Below, one piece after another: positions 7,655 through 14,964 of a DNA stretch of 18,704 nt. The position numbers and the translations under genes were made by a program. The stretch is from assembly GCA_026398575.1 (NCBI GenBank), contig JAPLSP010000306.1, positions 1-18,704 on the forward strand, in the 5' to 3' direction. The notes beneath the pieces are model-generated. The model was not told where the DNA came from. It ran no database searches and worked only from the letters and a program-made list of their open reading frames with translations. Source of the stretch: Candidatus Sumerlaeota bacterium (GTDB lineage Bacteria; Sumerlaeota; Sumerlaeia; JADFCT01). How positions within the stretch are numbered: position 1 is the stretch's first letter; each line of letters opens with the position of its first letter.

Positions 7655-10600
7655 ATGCGCTGGATCACTCATTTTAGTTGGATCTTCATCGGGACATTCT
7701 TGCTGCTGGCCGCCCTGACGCCGGGCGGCGCGCAGAATGCGCATCGGGCGCCTTTGGCGCCGCCCATTCTTTCGCCGAATGTGTCCGCGCCCATCGTCGG
7801 CGCCAATGCCACGCTCTTGACGGACACTTTTGAAGGCGCCTTCCCAGGAACGACTTGGACCGTGGATAATCATTTCTTTACCGGCTATACGGACGCGGGA
7901 TGGGGGCAGGTGACCAACCGCTTCTCGCAAGGCGCCAAGGGCGTGTGGTGCGCCGCATCCGGCACGCAGGCGGGCACGCCCGGCAGCGGCTCTTATCCCG
8001 GGACGATGAACACAACCATGTACGCCGGGCCGTTCGATTTGACCAACTACACGTCGGCGGTTTTGGAAGCGGACGTCTGGTATCAAACGGAGCCGACCAA
8101 TGACTATGGGGGATTTGGCGTGTCGGACGGCCTTCTGCTGAATGGCTATTCAACCTTCTCCGGCGACTCGCAGGGATGGAAGCGGTTTTCGCTCGATCTG
8201 ACGAACGTGCCGGGCGTTGGAAATATTTTCGACATAGGCGTAGTGCCAGACCGAAGCGCCATCTATATCTACTTTGGTTTTATCAGCAACGGCGCCAGCA
8301 ACAATTATGAAGGCGTCTATATGGATAATATGGCCTTCATCGCCCAAAGCGGCGGCGCGACTCCCACGCCGACGCCAACCGCGAATCCCACGCCGTCGCC
8401 AACTGTGAATCCCACTCCCAACCCCACTCCCAACCCCACGCCGACGCCGACGCAAGCGCCCAGTCCGACGCCAAATCCCACGCCAAATCCCACGCCAACG
8501 CCGACGCCGGCGCCCAGTCCGACGCCGCATCCTGGAATAAAAAAATCCTTCACAATATATAACGACGGCGGCGCCGAGCTTCAGGTGACGAATATCGCGA
8601 AGCAAAATGGCAGCGCATGGATCACCGTCTCCGCCCCTGCCGGATACCCGCTGCATATCGCCACGTCCGCCAGCGTCACAATTGACGTCTATGTTTCGAC
8701 GGCGGGCTTGACCGGATATCATACGGATCGCCTGCTCGTTTATTCCAACGACACGGCCAACAGCCCTTATCCGAACGGCGTTAATATCAACTTCGGCACG
8801 CCGCCCTCGCCCACCCCGAATCCAACCGCGCATCCGACCGCGACGCCGCATGCCACTCCAAGCCCCACGCCTCATCCGACGCCCACGCCCAATGTCAAAA
8901 CGTTCCGGATATACAATGACGGAGACGCGACTCTGCAAGTGACAGGGATAGCCAAGCAGAACAACAGCGCGTGGATCACCATCATCCCGCCTTCGGGCTA
9001 TCCCATTTCGATTCCATCGTCCCAAAGCATTGTCGTTCAAGTCCAGGTGACGGCGCCCGCGGGCGGCCACGGCTCGGACCGCCTTCTGGTGTCTTCGAAT
9101 GACGCCGCGCGCAGTCCTTATCCTGGCGGCGTGAATATCAATTACGGCTCTCAAGCCACGCCGACGCCCACACCGAATCCCTCGCCCACTCCGCATGCAA
9201 CGGCGACGCCGCATCCCTCGCCCACGCCCAGCGCGCAGGAAAAGACCTTCACGATCTATAATGACGGCGACGCCACGCTCCAAATCACCGGCATTGCCAA
9301 ACAGAACAATAGCGCGTGGATCACGATTATTCCTCCGTCCCAGTATCCGATCTCTGTTCCGTCATCGCAATCTGTCACCGTGCGGGTGCAGGTGACGCCG
9401 CCCGCGGGCGGCCACGGCGCGGATCGCCTCCTGGTGTCGTCGAATGACGCCGCGCGCAATCCTTATCCCGGCGGTGTTTATATCAATTATGGCTCGCAAG
9501 CCACGCCGACGCCGCATCCTTCGCCCACGCCGCACGCCACCGCGACGCCTCATGCCACCGCGACGCCGCACGCCTCGCCCACGCCGAGCGGGCAGGAAAA
9601 AACTTTCGTGATCTATAATGACGGCAACGCCACACTCCAGGTCACCGGCATCGTAAAACAGAACAACAGTTCCTGGATCACCGTCCTTCCGCCGTCAGCG
9701 TATCCGATCTCCGTCGCGCCGTCGCAAACTATCACCGTGCGGGTGATCGTGACGCCGCCCGCCGGCGGCCACGGCTCGGATCGCCTCCTGGTATCGTCGA
9801 ATGACTCTGCGCGCAGCCCTTATCCCGGCGGCGTGCTAATTTATTACGGCTCGCAGGCGACGCCATCGCCCACGCGCCAGGCCAGCCCCACGCCGCATCC
9901 CACCCCCACGCCTCATGCCAGCCCGACGCCCAATCCCAACGCCGTGCCGCCCGTGATCGCTCCGATCGCGGACGCCTCGGTGACCGAGAACGCGGCTTAT
10001 GCAGGTCCGGCGCCCCGGTTGACGCAGGGGACGGCGCCTATTGGCTGGACCCTCGTCAGCGGCCCAGCGGGCATGACCATTGACGGGACCGGGGTTGTCG
10101 CCTGGAACAATGCGACGGTGGCCGGCAGTCCTTTTACCCTCACCATTCGCGCCGCGAACTCGGCCGGCGCGGGCGAAGTCTCCTGGCGCCTGACGGTGCT
10201 GCCGGCAGCCCAGACGATCGCCCCACAGATCGCTCCGATCCCGGACCAGACTATTTTGAAGAGCGTTCCGTACGTTGGGCCGACGCCGGTGTTGACCAGC
10301 GGAACCCAGCCGGTTGTCTGGCGGCTGCTACGCGGTCCCGATGGCATGGTCATCAGCGAGCAAACCGGCGTCGTGTCATGGACGACGCCGAGCGTCGCCG
10401 CCAGCCCTAATGCCATTAGCATTCAGGCAAGCAACACCGCCGGCACGGCGGTCCAGACGTGGCAGCTGACCGTCGCGGACCTGGCGACCGCTCCCAAGAT
10501 CAAGCAAATGACGGATGACATGATCGAAGAGGACGAGAATTATGCGTCCGCGCAGCCCGAGCTATCGCAAGGCACGGCGCCGATTGTCTGGTCGCTCGTT

Positions 10601-11941
10601 TCAGGGCCGCAGGGCATGACGATTGATCCGGCTACCGGCGTTGTCTATTGGACCTCGCCGACGGCCGCCGGCAGCCCCTATACGATTGTGATTGGCGCCT
10701 CCAACAGCGCCGGCGCCGGGCAGGCCCAGTGGCGCCTGAGCGTCATTCACTATGAAGATCCCAACAAATTCTACAACATCGCTTATCGGGTCAATGGCCG
10801 CAAGAAAGGCCTGGCCGGCAAAGACTATATTGCATCGGCGAAAGAGGGCATTCACATTATCGCGGCCAACGCCACGGAAAAAGACACGCTGCTCATCACC
10901 CTGAACAAGCAGAACCTCAAGAACTTCGATCCGCCCATCATCAAGCGGATCATCAAGTCGGACGGCGCGAACGGGTTTGCCCGCCTCGAGACTCATGCGC
11001 CCGTCAAGAACGTGGACACGGGCGACGGCGCCCTCAAGACCTTGATCGGCGCCAACGCTTATGTGCGCCAGTTGTCCACCGGCGCCGTTGGCTCGATCCG
11101 GATGACGTCGCGCCTGGCCGCGGCGGTCCACACGATGATTCTTGCCCATCCCAAGCAGGCGCCCGCCGGAAAGTCTTCGATCCGTCTGACCGGCGTGATG
11201 CTCGATAGTCTGATCGCGCCGACTCATCGCTTCACGCTCATCAGCCTGGTCTCCAAGACCGCGCGCGACGCGAACAAAAAGAACATCATCGCGCTCAGCG
11301 GCATCCTCCGGGCCCGGGACAATCCGGAATTCGATTTCGACGTGCTGGAAGCGGCTATCCTGAGCCTGCGCGGCGCCAGCGTTGACACCGACGCGATGCG
11401 CGGCGCGTTCGCTTCGATCTCCGGCCTTGGCCTGGCGCTCAAAGCCAGCAGCGGAACCACGCCGCTGGCGGCGGATCTGCGCGTGGAGAGACTCTGGTCT
11501 CTGCTCGACGGCGCCAATAAAGGCAGCGTGCGAATTTCCTCGAGCGGCGGCAATATAGACCTTGGCCACCTGAATGCTTCAGGCGAAATCAGCCTCCTGG
11601 CTTCGAAGAAGAAGAAACTGGGCGGCGCCAGCCTGGGCGGCTCGCTGCGCGCCGGCGCGGTGGCCTCCGGCATTGACGACAAAGAAGCGCGGCGCCGGGC
11701 GGATATTCTCTCGATCTTCGCCTCGGACGAGGTCATAGGCAGTTTCATAGCGGGCGCCTCGACGCCCGACGAGGATACCGGCGCCACCAGCGCGACCTAT
11801 CAAGGCGCCGTCAAGGCGTTCCGAATGGATTCGAATGGCGCCAAGAAAGCCGATTATTGGATCTATATGAAGCAGAGCGATCGCTTCCCGGTCTTCAGCC
11901 CGGCGACGCTCAAAGATGAAACCCATATCATCATGAAATAA
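7655..11941 (+). CDS. Giant exported multidomain surface protein, jelly-roll plus IYNDG type
   Basis: The 1428-residue protein starts at ATG 7655, 8 bases after AGAGGAG. A signal peptide ends near residue 26 (GGA-QN). Next come a jelly-roll-like domain (about 50-232) related to that in the subtilase, and a 60-residue Pro/Thr linker (235-294). Four beta modules with FxIYNDG and DRLLV-SND motifs follow (296-382, 415-499, 529-614, 649-734), separated by HPSPTP-type linkers. Three Ig-like domains of He_PIG type (about 764-849, 856-941, 947-1032; GMTID and TGVVxW motifs) lead to an unrecognised C-terminal region (1034-1428). That region is shared with the next two proteins. No transmembrane anchor, LPXTG or PEP-CTERM signal is seen, so the C-terminal region may itself serve export or attachment. 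The next gene begins 24 bases later, so they are probably cotranscribed. An adhesion or surface-layer role is inferred. Confidence 0.92.
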   Translation: MRWITHFSWIFIGTFLLLAALTPGGAQNAHRAPLAPPILSPNVSAPIVGANATLLTDTFEGAFPGTTWTVDNHFFTGYTDAGWGQVTNRFSQGAKGVWCAASGTQAGTPGSGSYPGTMNTTMYAGPFDLTNYTSAVLEADVWYQTEPTNDYGGFGVSDGLLLNGYSTFSGDSQGWKRFSLDLTNVPGVGNIFDIGVVPDRSAIYIYFGFISNGASNNYEGVYMDNMAFIAQSGGATPTPTPTANPTPSPTVNPTPNPTPNPTPTPTQAPSPTPNPTPNPTPTPTPAPSPTPHPGIKKSFTIYNDGGAELQVTNIAKQNGSAWITVSAPAGYPLHIATSASVTIDVYVSTAGLTGYHTDRLLVYSNDTANSPYPNGVNINFGTPPSPTPNPTAHPTATPHATPSPTPHPTPTPNVKTFRIYNDGDATLQVTGIAKQNNSAWITIIPPSGYPISIPSSQSIVVQVQVTAPAGGHGSDRLLVSSNDAARSPYPGGVNINYGSQATPTPTPNPSPTPHATATPHPSPTPSAQEKTFTIYNDGDATLQITGIAKQNNSAWITIIPPSQYPISVPSSQSVTVRVQVTPPAGGHGADRLLVSSNDAARNPYPGGVYINYGSQATPTPHPSPTPHATATPHATATPHASPTPSGQEKTFVIYNDGNATLQVTGIVKQNNSSWITVLPPSAYPISVAPSQTITVRVIVTPPAGGHGSDRLLVSSNDSARSPYPGGVLIYYGSQATPSPTRQASPTPHPTPTPHASPTPNPNAVPPVIAPIADASVTENAAYAGPAPRLTQGTAPIGWTLVSGPAGMTIDGTGVVAWNNATVAGSPFTLTIRAANSAGAGEVSWRLTVLPAAQTIAPQIAPIPDQTILKSVPYVGPTPVLTSGTQPVVWRLLRGPDGMVISEQTGVVSWTTPSVAASPNAISIQASNTAGTAVQTWQLTVADLATAPKIKQMTDDMIEEDENYASAQPELSQGTAPIVWSLVSGPQGMTIDPATGVVYWTSPTAAGSPYTIVIGASNSAGAGQAQWRLSVIHYEDPNKFYNIAYRVNGRKKGLAGKDYIASAKEGIHIIAANATEKDTLLITLNKQNLKNFDPPIIKRIIKSDGANGFARLETHAPVKNVDTGDGALKTLIGANAYVRQLSTGAVGSIRMTSRLAAAVHTMILAHPKQAPAGKSSIRLTGVMLDSLIAPTHRFTLISLVSKTARDANKKNIIALSGILRARDNPEFDFDVLEAAILSLRGASVDTDAMRGAFASISGLGLALKASSGTTPLAADLRVERLWSLLDGANKGSVRISSSGGNIDLGHLNASGEISLLASKKKKLGGASLGGSLRAGAVASGIDDKEARRRADILSIFASDEVIGSFIAGASTPDEDTGATSATYQGAVKAFRMDSNGAKKADYWIYMKQSDRFPVFSPATLKDETHIIMK
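8357..8536 (+). repeat. Longest Pro/Thr linker: hexanucleotide-like low-complexity DNA
   Basis: This stretch encodes alternating Pro with Thr, Asn or Ser. At DNA level it consists of near-iterations of six-base units such as CCCACG and CCGACG. Four shorter linkers of the same kind lie at about 8801-8893, 9152-9235, 9497-9595 and 9857-9943. Slippage in such units would add or remove residue pairs without shifting the frame. Confidence 0.85.
8540..9856 (+). repeat. Four tandem IYNDG beta modules with linkers
   Basis: Modules of about 85 residues lie at about 8540-8800, 8897-9151, 9239-9496 and 9599-9856. Modules 2 to 4 are very close in protein and DNA, sharing NDGDATLQ-like, KQNNSAWIT-like, PPSxYPIS, PAGGHGxDRLLVSSND and PYPGGV. 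Module 1 is more divergent (AGLTGYHTDRLLVYSND). This pattern suggests recent duplication of a module-plus-linker unit of about 350 bases. Confidence 0.88.
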
Positions 11942-11965
11942 TGGGAGAGAAAGAGAGAGGGAAAT

Positions 11966-14839
11966 ATGCGCGGGATAAATGGCCTGAAAGGGCTGCTGCA
12001 TGCAAGCATTCTGTTGAGTTTGGCGCTCGCTCCCTGTGGAGCGCAAGAGGTCCGTTCTGCAGTCTCGCCGCTTGGAAAGAGCCCGCTGGCGATTCATCCG
12101 GGCGTATTGGGCGCTGATGCGACGCCCAAGCCGACCCCTGATCCCACGCTCGAACCGCATGCCAGCCCTGAACCGACGCCGACCTCCTCGCCGTCGCCCT
12201 GGCCGATGGTTCAGTTCGCGTCTGGAAACGTCTCGGGCTATGAAAATCAAACCCCTGCCGAAATCATGGTGATGCTCAACAAGCCTTTCGGCAAAACCGT
12301 GACGGTCAATTACGCGGCCACAAGCGGAAGCGCCGTCAATGGCGCGGATTATGTTTTGCCTCCGGGAACCGTGACCTTTGCTCCCGGCCAGATGTATCGG
12401 ATGCTGAAAATCAACATCATTGACGATCACACCTCCGAACCTTACAAAACGATTGAGATCACGCTATCCGCGCCTTCGAATGCGATCCTGGGCGACAATA
12501 GCCGGATCGTTTATGGAATCCACGACGGCGCAGGCCCTATCTTGCCGCCCATCATAGACCGCGTCCCGAATGTGACGGTTCTGGCGGACGCGCCTTATAT
12601 AGGCCCCTTGCCTTCTTTGGTCCAAGGCACGCAGCCGATAACCTGGACACTCGTCGCGGCCCCATCGGATATGACGATTGACCCGGAGACGGGCGTAACC
12701 GCGTGGGCTCATCCTGCGCTGGCCGTCAGTCCTTGCGCGATTACCCTCCGCGCCTCGAATGCCGCCGGTTCGAACGACGTGACGTGGCTGATTACCATAT
12801 CTCCGGTGGCGATCGCCCCGGTGATTATTCCCATCTCCGACGCGTCCATCACAGCGGGCAATCCTTATACCGGTCCGGCGCCCCGCCTGACACAAGGGAC
12901 GCTGCCCCTGGTTTGGTCGCTCATCTCAGCTCCGGACGGCATGACCATCAACGAGCAAACCGGCGTCGTTTTCTGGCCCTTGCCGACCAATTTTGGCAGC
13001 CCTTTCAGCGTCATGGCCAGCGCCGCCAACTCGGCCGGCGCGGATTCGGTTAGCTGGGATCTGGCGGTGCTTCTGGCCGGAAACGTCATTCCCCCGCAAA
13101 TTGCCTCCATTGTGGATGAAACCATAATCGCAGACGTCAGCTATACCGGCCCATTGCCCATCCTGACCAGTGGCACCCAACCCGTTTCATGGTCCTTGAT
13201 TGACGGACCTCCCGGCATGTTTATCAACGCGCAGACCGGCGTTGTCTCCTGGACCTCGCCCACGATCGAAGAAAGCCCCTGCGCCGTCACCATCCAGGCG
13301 ACGAACGCCGCCGGCATGGATCAGCAAACCTGGGAATTGGAAGTGGTGGAGGCCGCCGACGCTCCCCTGATCAAGCAAATGCCGGACACGCTGGTGGAGG
13401 AAAACGAAGAATATGGTTCGGCGGACCCGGAGATGCTGCATGGGACGGACCCAATCGTCTGGACGCTGCTTCAAGGGCCGGAGGGCATGACGATAGACTC
13501 CGACACGGGCGCCGTCTATTGGAGCTCGCCCACGATTGCGAACAGTCCTTATTCGATCGTCATCCGCGCCACCAACCCGGAGGGATCGGCGCAGATGGGG
13601 TGGAAGCTGACGGTGCTTCATTTTGACGATCCGAAGGCGGCCTATGACATCGTTTACCGGATCAATGGAAAAACCAAAGGCGCCTTGAACCGGGATTATA
13701 TTGCTTCAGCCGCAGACGGCATCGCCATCATCGCGGACAATGCCACGGAAAGGGACACCCTCTCCATCACACGGAAACTATCCAGCCGCGCTCTGCTCAC
13801 GGGCCCGATGATCCGCTGTGTGGCCAAGACCGGCGGCGTGAACGGATTCGCCCGCCTCCGCACTGAGGCGCCGATCCGCGATCTGGACCTGGAGGACGGC
13901 CCTCTGGGATCGCTGATCGCCGTCAACGCATACATCAGCCGGATCAGCGCCGGCGCCATTGGGTCCGTGCGGATGGCCGCGCGCCAGAGCGCTCCCGCCC
14001 ATACGACCATTCTGGCGGGGGGCGATCCTTTGTCGGAGAACTCCAAGCCGACGATTCAGCTGACGGGCGTCGTCCTCGATAATCTGGAAGCGCCGAACCA
14101 TGCCTTTTCGTATATAAGCCTTTCGACGAAATCCTACCGCGTGGGCAAGCAGGTTTTCATCACCACCAGCGGCGTCAGCGGCATGCTGCGGTCCGCGGAA
14201 AATCCGGAGGTGGATTTCAACGTCCTCGAAGCGCAGACGCTGTCGCTGCGCGGCGCGTCGCTGGACACCGACGTCCTCAGCGGCGCCTTCGGGACGATTT
14301 CCGCCGTCGGACTGGCGGTCAAGATCGGCAAGGAAATTGTGCCGCTGCCGGCCAATATCCGCGCCGATAAACTCTGGTCGCTGCTTGATTCAAATGGCGC
14401 TGGCAGCCTCCGGCTCACCGCGGAAGGCGGCAATATCTCCATTGACCGCCTGAACGCCGCGGGAGAAATCCGGCGGATCTCATCCCGGAAAAAGCAATTG
14501 GGCGCAGCCAACTACGGCGGCAGCGTCACGATCGGCGTGGCGGCATCGGGATACAGCACGGCGGGAACTTCTCAAACGGCGGGCCAGGGCCAGGTGAATA
14601 TTGTCTCGGTCTATGCCTCGAACCTTATCAAGGGCGTCTTCATCGCCGGCGCCCAGGAACCAGACTCGGTCACGGGTGAAACCAGCGCGACTTATACGGG
14701 GACCGTGAAATTCTTCACGATGGATCCGAAAGGCCCTCTCAAGGCTGAATACCAGCTGTATATGCAGAAATGCGCGCTCTATCCATCGTTCTTCCCCGCC
14801 TCTATCCGCGATCCCAAGCTTATCATCACCATGCCATGA
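11966..14839 (+). CDS. Giant exported Calx-beta / Ig-like surface protein
   Basis: The 957-residue protein follows an AGAGAGGG purine-rich ribosome-binding site. A signal peptide ends near residue 26 (CGA-QE). A Pro-rich linker (51-80) precedes a Calx-beta domain (about 81-190; VTVNYAATSG, NGADYVLPPG, TVTFAPGQ). Calx-beta domains generally bind calcium in adhesion proteins. Four Ig-like He_PIG-type domains follow (about 194-281, 283-371, 375-462, 466-551). The C-terminal region (554-957) is unrecognised and shared with both neighbouring giants. Shared motifs include NGFARL, LSLRGAS-x-DTD, LWSLLD, LNAAGEI and a near-terminal FFPASIRDPK. The last three Ig-like domains correspond one to one with those of the other two proteins, so these genes arose by duplication. 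There is no membrane anchor or known sorting signal. A calcium-dependent adhesion or surface-coat role is inferred. Confidence 0.92.
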   Translation: MRGINGLKGLLHASILLSLALAPCGAQEVRSAVSPLGKSPLAIHPGVLGADATPKPTPDPTLEPHASPEPTPTSSPSPWPMVQFASGNVSGYENQTPAEIMVMLNKPFGKTVTVNYAATSGSAVNGADYVLPPGTVTFAPGQMYRMLKINIIDDHTSEPYKTIEITLSAPSNAILGDNSRIVYGIHDGAGPILPPIIDRVPNVTVLADAPYIGPLPSLVQGTQPITWTLVAAPSDMTIDPETGVTAWAHPALAVSPCAITLRASNAAGSNDVTWLITISPVAIAPVIIPISDASITAGNPYTGPAPRLTQGTLPLVWSLISAPDGMTINEQTGVVFWPLPTNFGSPFSVMASAANSAGADSVSWDLAVLLAGNVIPPQIASIVDETIIADVSYTGPLPILTSGTQPVSWSLIDGPPGMFINAQTGVVSWTSPTIEESPCAVTIQATNAAGMDQQTWELEVVEAADAPLIKQMPDTLVEENEEYGSADPEMLHGTDPIVWTLLQGPEGMTIDSDTGAVYWSSPTIANSPYSIVIRATNPEGSAQMGWKLTVLHFDDPKAAYDIVYRINGKTKGALNRDYIASAADGIAIIADNATERDTLSITRKLSSRALLTGPMIRCVAKTGGVNGFARLRTEAPIRDLDLEDGPLGSLIAVNAYISRISAGAIGSVRMAARQSAPAHTTILAGGDPLSENSKPTIQLTGVVLDNLEAPNHAFSYISLSTKSYRVGKQVFITTSGVSGMLRSAENPEVDFNVLEAQTLSLRGASLDTDVLSGAFGTISAVGLAVKIGKEIVPLPANIRADKLWSLLDSNGAGSLRLTAEGGNISIDRLNAAGEIRRISSRKKQLGAANYGGSVTIGVAASGYSTAGTSQTAGQGQVNIVSVYASNLIKGVFIAGAQEPDSVTGETSATYTGTVKFFTMDPKGPLKAEYQLYMQKCALYPSFFPASIRDPKLIITMP

Positions 14840-14964
14840 ATAAAGGGGCGAAAGCAATGCGCTCCTATCCGCATGAATCTACTCTTCCTGCATGAGAATT
14901 TGCGATAAATTTATGAGAATGTAGTTTTGAATATGAGTACTAAGCTGATCCCGGGAGCTGTGTT

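Noticed and set aside
12011..12046. Lipoprotein signal in the 957-residue protein (LAPC)
   Set aside because: Pro directly before Cys does not fit the lipobox. Ordinary signal peptidase cleavage after CGA is more likely.
8150..12430. Several antisense open frames of 140 to 380 codons opposite the giant protein genes
   Set aside because: Their translations are Arg/Gly-rich mirrors of the Pro/Thr linkers and Ig-like domains. They have no start signals or recognisable motifs.
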